From: an uncultured Acetobacteraceae bacterium
GTDB taxonomy: Bacteria; Pseudomonadota; Alphaproteobacteria; Acetobacterales; Acetobacteraceae
DNA length: 56,261 nt
Assembly (NCBI GenBank): GCA_903924985.1
Contig: CAIYDT010000074.1
Coordinates: 1-56,261, forward strand
Direction of reading: 5' to 3'
This document shows positions 25,363-33,179 of the stretch, piece after piece. Position 1 is the first letter of the stretch; each line of letters begins with the position of its first letter. The notes under the pieces were generated by a model, which searched no databases, had not been told where the DNA came from, and saw only the letters and a program-made list of their open reading frames with translations. Position numbers and translations under genes: made by a program.

Positions 25363-26895
25363 CTAGCCCGGCTTCCTGTCCTTGTCCTTTTCGTTGGACA
25401 GCGGCAGCGGCACCCAGCGAAGGCCGTCGTGCCCCTGCACCAGGATCAGCACGGATTTGCGGCCTTCCTTCCGCACCGCGTCGATGCGCTTCTTCACGTC
25501 GTCCGGGGTGCTGACGGCGGTTTGCTGCACCTCGACGATGACATCGCCGGGCTTCAGGCCGCGTTCGGTGGCCGGGGTGTTGGGGACGACGTCCACGATC
25601 ACCACACCCTTCTGATCGGCGCCGAGCTGGAATTTGTCCTTCAGGTCGGCGGTGATCGGCGCGATTTTGAGGCCAAGCCCAGTCAGCTCCGTGGGCTTGC
25701 TGGTATCCAATTTTCCGCCATTGTCGCCCGCCGCCAACTCCGCGTCGCTCGGTTTCTCCGCCAGCGTGGCCGTCAGGGTGAGTTCCTTGCCGTCGCGCCA
25801 GACGACGATGGGAACCTGCTTGCCCACATCGCTTTCCGCGACGATGCGCGGCAAAGCCGGCATGTCCTTCACATCCTGGCCGTTGAATTTCAGGATGATG
25901 TCGCCGTTGTGGAGCTTCGCCTTGTCCGCCGGGCCGCCGTCGTTCACGCCGGCGACCATCGCACCGGTGGCGTCCTTCAGGCCGACGCTTTCCGCGATAT
26001 CGGGCGTGACCTGCTGGATCCGGACGCCCAGCCAGCCGCGCACGGGGTGCCCGACGTCTTTCAGCTGCGCGACGATGGTCTTCACCATCTTCGACGGGAT
26101 GGAGAACCCGATGCCCACCGAACCGCCGGAGCGGGAGTAGATGGCGGTGTTCATGCCGATGACCTCGCCGTCCATATTGAACAGCGGGCCGCCGGAATTG
26201 CCTTGGTTGATGGCCGCGTCGGTTTGCAGGAAGTCGTCGTACGGCCCTTGGTGGATGTTGCGCCCACGCGCGGACACGATGCCGGCGGTGACGCTGCCGC
26301 CGAGGCCGAAGGGATTGCCGATCGCCAGCACCCAATCGCCGACGCGCGACTTCTCGGAGTCGCCGAACGCCACCGCCGCCAGCGGCTTGTCCGGCTTGAC
26401 CCGCAGCAGCGCGATGTCCCCGGACTCGTCCCGGCCAACCAATGTGGCCTTCAGCGTGGTGCCGTCCTGCAGAGTCACGCTGATCTCATCGGCGCCATCG
26501 ATCACGTGGTTGTTGGTCACGATCAGCCCGCTGGAGTCGATGACAAAGCCCGACCCAAGGCTCTGCGCTTTCCGCTCCGGCGTCTGATCGCCGCCGCCGC
26601 CGCGCGGGCGATTGCGGTTCATAAAGTCCTTGAAGAACTGCTCGAAAGGGGATCCTGGCGGAAATACGGGTGCTTCAGGGCCAGCGTCAGGCTTGCCGCC
26701 CTTGGCCTGGATCGTCTGCGAGGACGAGATGTTTACCACCGCCGGCAGCAGCTTTTCCGCCAGATCGGCGAAGCTGTCCGGCGCCGAACGCGCCATGGCC
26801 GGTGCCAGCGGCAGAACGACAACGGCCGGCAGCGCGAACGCTGCCACGCTGCCCAGCAGAGCGGCTCGGAGGAAGGTGGAAGTGGGCAAACGCAT
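25363..26895 (-). CDS. degP: Periplasmic serine protease, DegP/HtrA family
   Basis: Degrades misfolded envelope proteins. Signal peptide MRLPTSTFLRAALLGSVAAF with an AMA site. The trypsin-like domain has the triad H130 (NNHVID), D160 (SGDIALLRV) and S234 (GNSGGPL). Two PDZ domains follow, at roughly residues 290-380 and 400-500, ending in a lysine-rich tail. 510 residues; start ATG 26895 taken as the first ATG giving a clean signal peptide. It is followed by a spacer carrying a 13-bp tandem array and preceded by a hairpin after hflC. Confidence 0.95.
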   Translation of the reverse strand: MRLPTSTFLRAALLGSVAAFALPAVVVLPLAPAMARSAPDSFADLAEKLLPAVVNISSSQTIQAKGGKPDAGPEAPVFPPGSPFEQFFKDFMNRNRPRGGGGDQTPERKAQSLGSGFVIDSSGLIVTNNHVIDGADEISVTLQDGTTLKATLVGRDESGDIALLRVKPDKPLAAVAFGDSEKSRVGDWVLAIGNPFGLGGSVTAGIVSARGRNIHQGPYDDFLQTDAAINQGNSGGPLFNMDGEVIGMNTAIYSRSGGSVGIGFSIPSKMVKTIVAQLKDVGHPVRGWLGVRIQQVTPDIAESVGLKDATGAMVAGVNDGGPADKAKLHNGDIILKFNGQDVKDMPALPRIVAESDVGKQVPIVVWRDGKELTLTATLAEKPSDAELAAGDNGGKLDTSKPTELTGLGLKIAPITADLKDKFQLGADQKGVVIVDVVPNTPATERGLKPGDVIVEVQQTAVSTPDDVKKRIDAVRKEGRKSVLILVQGHDGLRWVPLPLSNEKDKDRKPG

Positions 26896-26942
26896 GGGTC
26901 GGGTTTCCTGGGCGAATGGGCCGCATATGGGGCGCATACCTT

Positions 26943-26971
26943 ACCCTGTCATCCCCCTGGAATGACAGGGT
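26943..26971 (-). terminator. Hairpin between hflC and degP
   Basis: ACCCTGTCAT and ATGACAGGGT form a perfect 10-bp stem with a 9-base loop. It lies 7 bp after the hflC stop, 48 bp before the degP start on the minus strand. No T-tract follows, so it may partially terminate, protect the upstream message or be a REP-like unit. Confidence 0.55.
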
Positions 26972-26977
26972 TGGCGG

Positions 26978-27856
26978 TCAAGGCCCGGTGGCCGGCGGCG
27001 CCGCTTGCAGATAATGCAGGAACTCGTTGTCCGGCGTTAGTACCAACCGGGCACCGCCCGCATCGAACACGTCGCGATAGCTTTGCAGCGTGCGCCAGAT
27101 GCTGAAGAACCGCGGGTCCTTGTTGAAGGCAGCGGCATAAAGGCGGGTGGCCTCGGCCTCACCCTCGCCGCGCAACCGGTCGGACGTGGCGCGGGCTTCG
27201 GCCAGCAGCACGGTGCGTTCCCGCTCCGCGTCGGCGCGGATACGGGCGGAGGCTTCGGCGCCCTCCGCTCGGGCCTGAGCCGCTATGCGCTGCCGCTCGG
27301 ACTGCATGCGCGACAGAATGGCCTGGGTGTTTTCTTCCGGCAGGTCGGCGCGACGGATTCGGACGTCTTCGATGGACACGCCGAAGTTCACCATGTCGGC
27401 GTTCACCTGCTCCCGGATCGTCGACATGATCCGTTCGCGATCCGCCGACAACACGTCGAGCAGGGAGTTCTTGCCCAACACCCGGCGCAGCGACGATGTG
27501 ACGATGGAGTTCAACCGTCCCCGGATCATGTCGGGGATGGGTCCGACCGCCTGATAGAACTTCAGCGGGTCGGCGATGCGGAAGACCGTGAAACTGTCTA
27601 CGATCAGGCGGCGCTGATCGCCCAGGATCACTTCCTCACCGGGCAACTCGACGTTCAGCAGGCGCCGGTCGAAGCTGATGACATCCTGTACGAAGGGCAG
27701 CTTGGCGTGCAGGCCGGGCGTGTCGATGGTGTCCACCACCTGACCGAACTGCGCGATCAGCACCCGCTGGGTTTGGTACACGGTGAACAAGCTGGAATTG
27801 GCGACGATCGCCAGGACGATCAGCGCCGCGATGCCGGCGATTGTCAGGCGGTTCAT
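26978..27856 (-). CDS. hflC: Membrane protease modulator HflC
   Basis: Inner-membrane SPFH protein that with HflK forms the periplasmic cage around FtsH. The 292-residue product has one N-terminal membrane helix (LTIAGIAALIVLAIVANSSL). The Band 7 domain (QTQRVLIAQFGQVVDT, then ADLPEENTQAILSRMQSER) and a coiled-coil rich in Ala/Arg follow. The ATG at 27856 overlaps the hflK stop (ATGA). Confidence 0.95.
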   Translation of the reverse strand: MNRLTIAGIAALIVLAIVANSSLFTVYQTQRVLIAQFGQVVDTIDTPGLHAKLPFVQDVISFDRRLLNVELPGEEVILGDQRRLIVDSFTVFRIADPLKFYQAVGPIPDMIRGRLNSIVTSSLRRVLGKNSLLDVLSADRERIMSTIREQVNADMVNFGVSIEDVRIRRADLPEENTQAILSRMQSERQRIAAQARAEGAEASARIRADAERERTVLLAEARATSDRLRGEGEAEATRLYAAAFNKDPRFFSIWRTLQSYRDVFDAGGARLVLTPDNEFLHYLQAAPPATGP

Positions 27857-29109
27857 TTCGCGGCTCCCGTCGGGGCGGCTTGCGCGGGGGAGGGCGCCGA
27901 TTGCGGCGTGACCAACCGAGGTGCCGCGTTGGGGACGTTCAGCGGCAGGAAGGGCACCAGGCCTTTCAGCTTATCGTCCACCACCAGCGTCTGCGCGTGG
28001 CTGAGCACATCCGTCATCGTGTCGATGTACATCCGCCGCAGCGTCACGTCCTTGGCCAGCTGATAGGCCGCCAGCACGCTCTCGAAGCGCTGCGCCTGAC
28101 CGGTCGCCTGCGCGACGGAGGCCTGCTTCACGCCTTGCGCCTCGGCCGCGATCCGAGCGGCCTCGCCTCGGGCCCGGGGGACAATATCGTTGTGGAAGGA
28201 CTCGGCCTCATTCCGCATCCGGTCCGCGTCGGTATTGGCGCGCTGCACATCCCGAAAACTCTCGATGACGGCGGCCGGGGGATCGACCTTTTGCAGCTGC
28301 ACCTGGGTGATCTCCACGCCCACGTCGTAGCGGTCGAGGATCTGCTGCGTCTGGTGCATCACGTCGGTTTCGATTTGGGCGCGCAGTTGGGTCAACGCGG
28401 GCTGGATGGGCGTGCGGCCGATCACCTCCCGCATGGAGCTTTCAGCCACGCCGCGCACCAGCGTTTCCGGCTGGCGGGCGTTGAACAGGAACTTGGACGC
28501 GCTATTGGTGCCCACGCGGATGCGCCAGAACACGGCCACGTCGATGTCGATGATATTCTCGTCGCCCGTCAGCATCAGGCTTTCCGCCAGCACATCGCGT
28601 CCGCCGGCGTCGCGGCCGGTTTCCACGATGCCGCCGGCGCCGGAGCGGAACCCGATCTCGGTGCGGTTGATGCGGGTGACCGCGGGTTTTTCCACCGATT
28701 CGATGGGCCAGGGCAGGTGCCAATGCAGGCCGGGTGGGGTCCAGGTGGAGTAGGCGCCGAAGCGCAGGACCACGCCCTGCTCGTCCGGCTGGATACGGTA
28801 GACGCCGCTCGCGACCCACAGCGCGACAACGGCCATCGCCAGAATGGACAGGCCGCGCCCGCTGCTGAAGAAGCCGCCGATGAAGCCGGGTCCGCCTATG
28901 CCAGGGCCTCGGCCGCCGCCCCCGCCGCCGCCAAGCAGGTTGCGGATGAACGCCTGCGCCTGGGCGATGACCTGATCGAGGTCCGGTGGGCCGCCGGGCG
29001 GACGCCGTCCTGGCCCGCCCGGTGGAGGGCTGCCGGGAGGAGGTTGACCGGGACCGTCGTTGCCGCCACCCGATCCCCACGGGCTTGGGCCGCCATTGTT
29101 CCAGGACAT
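27853..29109 (-). CDS. hflK: Membrane protease modulator HflK
   Basis: Partner of HflC in the FtsH-regulating complex. A Gly/Pro-rich cytoplasmic head (MSWNNGGPSPWGSGGG) precedes a helix at about residues 80-100 (LSILAMAVVALWVASGVYRI). The SPFH domain then begins IQPDEQGVVLRFGAYSTWTP. The VEITQVQLQKVDPPAAVIES block is typical of HflK. 418 residues; ATG 29109. It diverges from mrp, with 118 bp between them holding both promoters. Confidence 0.95.
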   Translation of the reverse strand: MSWNNGGPSPWGSGGGNDGPGQPPPGSPPPGGPGRRPPGGPPDLDQVIAQAQAFIRNLLGGGGGGGRGPGIGGPGFIGGFFSSGRGLSILAMAVVALWVASGVYRIQPDEQGVVLRFGAYSTWTPPGLHWHLPWPIESVEKPAVTRINRTEIGFRSGAGGIVETGRDAGGRDVLAESLMLTGDENIIDIDVAVFWRIRVGTNSASKFLFNARQPETLVRGVAESSMREVIGRTPIQPALTQLRAQIETDVMHQTQQILDRYDVGVEITQVQLQKVDPPAAVIESFRDVQRANTDADRMRNEAESFHNDIVPRARGEAARIAAEAQGVKQASVAQATGQAQRFESVLAAYQLAKDVTLRRMYIDTMTDVLSHAQTLVVDDKLKGLVPFLPLNVPNAAPRLVTPQSAPSPAQAAPTGAAK

Positions 29110-29227
29110 CTTGTCTCTATAACTCCTGCTGCCGTCCCATCCGGCTTTCGCCGTTGGCGTTTCGGCGCCGCACGCCATAATGGAGGGGCCGCGCGCTTAT
29201 CGGCCGGATGCAAAGGGTTTGCAAGGA

Positions 29228-30373
29228 ATGACAACAGTCTCATCGGAAGCGCTGCGCGACGCGCTGCGTGCCATCAAAGACCCCGCGACCGGGCGCGATA
29301 TCGTGTCGGCCGGCTTGGTCGAGGGAATCGAGGTGCGCGACGGCCTGGTGCAGGTCAGCCTGCTGACCGACCGCGCCAAGGCCGCGTCGATGGAGCCGGT
29401 GCGGCGGGAAGCCGAACAGTTGCTGGGCCGCCAACCCGGCGTCACCAACGCCACCGCCGTGCTGACCGCGCACAAGCCCGGTGCCCGTCCGGCGCCGCCA
29501 CCGCAACCGCATGCGCACGATCATGCGCATGATCATGGGCACGGGCGTGGCGCCCCGGCGAAAGCGCCGATGCTGCTACCCGAGGTGAAGACCATCGTCG
29601 CGGTGGCCTCCGGCAAGGGCGGCGTCGGCAAGTCCACCGTCGCGGTGAACATGGCCGTGTCGCTGGCCCGCCAAGGGCTGAAAGTCGGCCTGCTCGATGC
29701 CGACATCTACGGACCGTCCTTGCCGCGGATGTTGGGGCTGAACCGCAAGCCGGAGGTGCGGGACGACAAGATGATCCCCCTATCGGCCTGGGGCCTGGCC
29801 TGCATGTCCATCGGGTTTTTGGTCGATGAGGAGACGCCCATGGTCTGGCGCGGCCCCATGGTGATGGGCGCGCTGGAGCAGATGATGAGCCAGGTCGAGT
29901 GGGGTGCCCTCGACATCCTGGTGGTCGACATGCCCCCCGGCACTGGCGATGCGCAGCTAACGATGGCGCAGCGGGTGTCGCTGACCGGCGCGGTGATCGT
30001 GTCGACCCCGCAGGATATCGCCCTGATCGATGCCCGTCGTGGTGTCAAAATGTTCGAAAAGACCCGCGTCCCCGTGCTTGGCCTGGTCGAGAACATGAGC
30101 TTCTTCTGCTGCCCCAACTGCGGCCACACCACCAACATCTTCGGCCACGGCGGAGCGAAGGCAGAGGCCACGCGGATCGGGACCGAGTTTTTAGGCGAAA
30201 TCCCGCTGCTGCTGGACATCCGCACGGCGTCGGATGCGGGGACTCCGATCGCGGCTTCGGCGCCGGAAAGCGAGGCGGCAAAGGCTTATGCGGCGTTGGC
30301 GAAGCGGGTTTGGGAGAAGGTTGGGGGGGCGGCTGGGGGCCGGGGAACTGGGCCGCGGATTACGATTGAGTGA
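29228..30373 (+). CDS. apbC: Mrp/ApbC-family Fe-S cluster carrier ATPase
   Basis: P-loop ATPase that binds and transfers Fe-S clusters. An N-terminal MIP18/DUF59 domain (about residues 1-85) is followed by a His-rich linker of the form HAHDHAHDHGHGRG around residues 95-108. The NTPase core has deviant Walker A SGKGGVGKST with K135, DADIYGPSLPRMLG, and the cluster-binding C295-x-x-C298. The linker is unusual: it looks like a built-in metal-binding or affinity stretch. ATG 29228 sits close to AAGGA. A REP-like half element follows. Confidence 0.94.
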   Translation: MTTVSSEALRDALRAIKDPATGRDIVSAGLVEGIEVRDGLVQVSLLTDRAKAASMEPVRREAEQLLGRQPGVTNATAVLTAHKPGARPAPPPQPHAHDHAHDHGHGRGAPAKAPMLLPEVKTIVAVASGKGGVGKSTVAVNMAVSLARQGLKVGLLDADIYGPSLPRMLGLNRKPEVRDDKMIPLSAWGLACMSIGFLVDEETPMVWRGPMVMGALEQMMSQVEWGALDILVVDMPPGTGDAQLTMAQRVSLTGAVIVSTPQDIALIDARRGVKMFEKTRVPVLGLVENMSFFCCPNCGHTTNIFGHGGAKAEATRIGTEFLGEIPLLLDIRTASDAGTPIAASAPESEAAKAYAALAKRVWEKVGGAAGGRGTGPRITIE

Positions 30374-30391
30374 GGGGGCAGTTCCTTCCCT

Positions 30392-30432
30392 CCGTCATCC
30401 TCGGGCTTGACCCGAGGACCGCCATCGGCAAC
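30392..30432. repeat. REP-like half element after mrp
   Basis: CCGTCATCCTCGGGCTTGAC followed by CCGAGGACCGCCATCGGCAA. The perfect 7-bp hairpin CCTCGGG-CTTGA-CCCGAGG spans 30399-30417. It starts 18 bp after the mrp stop, where it could act as a transcript end. Confidence 0.75.
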
Positions 30433-30560
30433 GGACCTGGGTTCACGGACGCTCGAGATGAGGGCCGCGAAACTATGACGGTTTGTGATGCATCGCTCCA
30501 TCGGATGTGGGAAAAGAAAGCGCGCCAACCAACGAACGTAACCAGTGGGGAGTGTGGCCA

Positions 30561-30827
30561 ATGAGGTGCCTGCCGTTCGCCATGACCCGTGGCCCCTGGT
30601 TCACGCAAATCCTCCACGAAGCCCGGCGGGATCCGCGCCGAACCAGCCTTTGCACATGCTGCGGTGCGCGCATGCTGATCGAGCCGGATAAAGCGGAGCA
30701 GACGGTGCGATGTCAGGCTTGCTCGCGCTGGCAGCGTGTGACGATGACTGAGGAAATGCCCTGGCACCTTACGCCCGATGCCGCCCAGGCTTTGCGGCGA
30801 ACCCGGTCGTGGTTGCGACGTCTTTAG
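30561..30827 (+). CDS. Small zinc-ribbon hypothetical protein
   Basis: An 88-residue protein from ATG 30561 preceded by GGGGAG. A Cys4 zinc-ribbon is visible: CTCCGARMLIEPDKAEQTVR followed by CQAC. The rest is arginine-rich with a SWLRRL end; no membrane segment. It overlaps tail-to-tail by 59 bp with the LLM monooxygenase gene. The frame extends upstream to GTG 30507, but that start has no ribosome site. Function unknown; an RNA- or DNA-binding role is possible. Confidence 0.6.
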   Translation: MRCLPFAMTRGPWFTQILHEARRDPRRTSLCTCCGARMLIEPDKAEQTVRCQACSRWQRVTMTEEMPWHLTPDAAQALRRTRSWLRRL

Positions 30828-32184
30828 ACGAAAGCGATAATTCTCTCCACCGCGCCGCCGCCGCCGGGTGGCTGTCCGGCAACCGGTGCCCCGCCCCGAA
30901 TAATTTTTGCCGGTACGTCCCGGCTTCATAATTAGCCTTATAAACCCCGCGTTCCTGCAACACCGGCACCACCAATTCGATGAACGTTTCCAGACATTCC
31001 GGCATCACGGTGCGGGAGAGGTTGAAGCCGTCGACATCGCCTTCTTCCACCCACAGCATCAGCGCATCCGCCACCTGCTCGGGTGAACCGACAATGGGCG
31101 GCTGGCGGCTGCCGAGGACGAAACGGTCGATCAGTTTGCGCTTGCTCCATCCCTGGCCCAGCGCGGCGGCGATGGCCTCGACATTCGAGCGCACGGCCTG
31201 ACTGTCGCTGGCGTCGATCGGGTCATCCATGCCGAAGCGGGCGAAATCGATGCCGAGGGACGATCCGGCGTGGGCAAGCGCGCCCTCGACGCTGGCGTGG
31301 CGGCGGTAGTCCTCCAGCAGGTCGCGGGCTTCCTTTTCCGAACGGCCGGTGACGACGGAACAGCCGACGAACGCCAGCATCGGGCGCGGCGCCGATCGAG
31401 CCCGAAGGTCGGAGACGATGCGGCGGACGTTGGCCCGTGTGCTGCCGTTGACGAAGACGCACTCGGCATGAAGCGCTGCGAATATTCGTCCGCGGTCGGA
31501 GGCCCCGGCCTGATACAGCACCGGCGTGCGTTGCGGCGAAGGCTCCCACAGCGGCACGGCGTCGATATGGAACTGCTTGCCGTGGTGGTGCACCGAACGG
31601 ACCTTCGCTGGATCGGTGTAGACCCCGCCCGCTCGGTCGCGGATCACGGCGTCGTCCTGCCATCCGCCCTCCCACAATTGATAGACTGCCGCCATGTATT
31701 CGTCGGCGAGGTCGTAGCGGTCGTCATGCGCCATCTGCCCGGAGAACCCCATCGCCCGTGCCGCGCTGTCGAGGTAACCGGTGACGATGTTCCAGCCGAT
31801 GCGGCCCTTGGTCAGATGGTCCAGTGTCGCCATGCGGCGGGCGAACAGGAACGGGGTTTCGTAGGCCAGGTTGCAGGTCACGCCGAAGCCCAGGTTCGTT
31901 GTGGCGTGCGCCATCGCCGGGACCAACGCCATGGGGTCGATCAGCGGGATCTGCACCGCGCCCCTTAGCGATGGGGCTGGGCTGTCGTCATAGACGTCGT
32001 AAACGCCGAGGATGTCGGCCAGGAACAGCCCGTCGAACAGGCCGCGTTCCAGGAGGCGCGCGAGTGAAACCCAATGGTCGAGGGACGTATAATCCGACGA
32101 CCGGTCGCGGGGATGGGTCCACATCCCGTGCTGGATGTGACCGACACAGGCCATGTCGAAGGCGTTCAGGCGAATTTGGCGCAC
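30769..32184 (-). CDS. FMN-dependent monooxygenase, NtaA/SnaA/DszA family
   Basis: Luciferase-like (LLM) flavin monooxygenase that uses FMNH2 from a separate reductase. The 471-residue product shows AFDMACVGHIQHGMWTHPRD, LARLLERGLFDGLFLADILG, the LTKGRIGWNIVTGYLDSAAR core and NYEAGTYRQKLFG, all diagnostic of the NtaA/DszA group. Substrate unknown; relatives act on nitrilotriacetate or sulfur heterocycles. GTG 32184 lies 2 bp after the stop of the next LLM gene, so the two are co-transcribed. Confidence 0.9.
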   Translation of the reverse strand: MRQIRLNAFDMACVGHIQHGMWTHPRDRSSDYTSLDHWVSLARLLERGLFDGLFLADILGVYDVYDDSPAPSLRGAVQIPLIDPMALVPAMAHATTNLGFGVTCNLAYETPFLFARRMATLDHLTKGRIGWNIVTGYLDSAARAMGFSGQMAHDDRYDLADEYMAAVYQLWEGGWQDDAVIRDRAGGVYTDPAKVRSVHHHGKQFHIDAVPLWEPSPQRTPVLYQAGASDRGRIFAALHAECVFVNGSTRANVRRIVSDLRARSAPRPMLAFVGCSVVTGRSEKEARDLLEDYRRHASVEGALAHAGSSLGIDFARFGMDDPIDASDSQAVRSNVEAIAAALGQGWSKRKLIDRFVLGSRQPPIVGSPEQVADALMLWVEEGDVDGFNLSRTVMPECLETFIELVVPVLQERGVYKANYEAGTYRQKLFGAGHRLPDSHPAAAARWRELSLSSKDVATTTGFAAKPGRHRA

Positions 32185-32186
32185 CT

Positions 32187-33008
32187 TCAGCCCCCCGCGA
32201 TCCGCCCAACCCCCTCAAGTATCCGCTCCTGATCGTCGACCTCCCGATCGTTCGGCTCGACCAGCACGTGCCCGACTCCCAGCGCCTCATATTCCGCCAA
32301 CCGGGACCGAAGCTCCGCCGCGTCCACCCCGTCCCACCGAATGCGCATGGAGATCGCGAAGTCCGGGTCGGGTCGCGCCTTGCGCAAGCGCTCGACGATG
32401 GGCGCGATTTCGGCCGGCGACTGCCGGCTGCCGTGCCAGCCTTGCAGCTTGACCGCCCGCGCGATCTGGCGGTCGGCGGTACCGCCGATCCAGATGGGGA
32501 TGGGCACGACCGGGCGCGGCAGCATGCGCATGTTGTCGATCTTCGCGTCGATCCAATTGGACTCGAAGCTGACAGGGTCGTTGTTCCACACCGCTTGCAT
32601 CATGGCGATGCCCTCATCCATGCGGCGCCCGCGTTCCTTGAACGGCACGCCGAGGGCGGCGAACTCGGCCTCCAGCCAGCCGACCCCGGCGCCCAGGATC
32701 AGGCGCCCGGCCGATAGCTCCTGCAAGGTGCCGAGTTCTTTCGCCAAGGGCAGCGGGTGGCGCATCGGTAGCACCAGCACTGAGGTACCCAGCCGGACAC
32801 GCCGCGTGACCGATGCGACCCAGCTCAACACCACGACGGGATCGTAGAACACCGGCGTCGGGGGATAGGGGGCATCCTTGGGCACGATGATGTGCTCGCT
32901 GACCCAAACGTCGGTCAATCCCAGCGCCTCCGCCCGCATGGCGTGGCGCAGGATTTTGTCCGGGGTGGCCCGGGTGCCGGCCTGCGGCAAATGAACGCCG
33001 AGTTGCAT
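32187..33008 (-). CDS. LLM-class flavin/F420-dependent oxidoreductase
   Basis: A 273-residue luciferase-like TIM-barrel protein of the family often annotated as F420-dependent (TIGR03619-like); the actual cofactor cannot be decided here. It starts MQLGVHLPQAG behind CAGGAG. Family blocks are VSEHIIVPKDAPYPPTPVFY, VRLGTSVLVLPMRHPLPLAK and GVGWLEAEFAALGVPFKERG. It is first in a two-gene operon with the NtaA/DszA-like monooxygenase, suggesting consecutive steps on one substrate. No flavin reductase is adjacent. Confidence 0.87.
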   Translation of the reverse strand: MQLGVHLPQAGTRATPDKILRHAMRAEALGLTDVWVSEHIIVPKDAPYPPTPVFYDPVVVLSWVASVTRRVRLGTSVLVLPMRHPLPLAKELGTLQELSAGRLILGAGVGWLEAEFAALGVPFKERGRRMDEGIAMMQAVWNNDPVSFESNWIDAKIDNMRMLPRPVVPIPIWIGGTADRQIARAVKLQGWHGSRQSPAEIAPIVERLRKARPDPDFAISMRIRWDGVDAAELRSRLAEYEALGVGHVLVEPNDREVDDQERILEGVGRIAGG

Positions 33009-33179
33009 ATGATTAATCTCCTGAACGCACGCAGAAGATTACCGCAGCTATCGCGCATTTGTGCAATCGTCGTGGAGTCATACGCTTGAAATACCGGTGT
33101 TCGACCGGTCGTCATGATGCTATAGGCCGCCGTGACAGCGACTTATTTTTTTCGGCGATTTAAAAAAGGACACTTCCCC

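Noticed and set aside
27841..29532. 563-codon plus-strand frame across hflK and hflC
   Set aside because: Antisense of well-conserved hflKC; composition rich in His, Gly and Arg with no domain.
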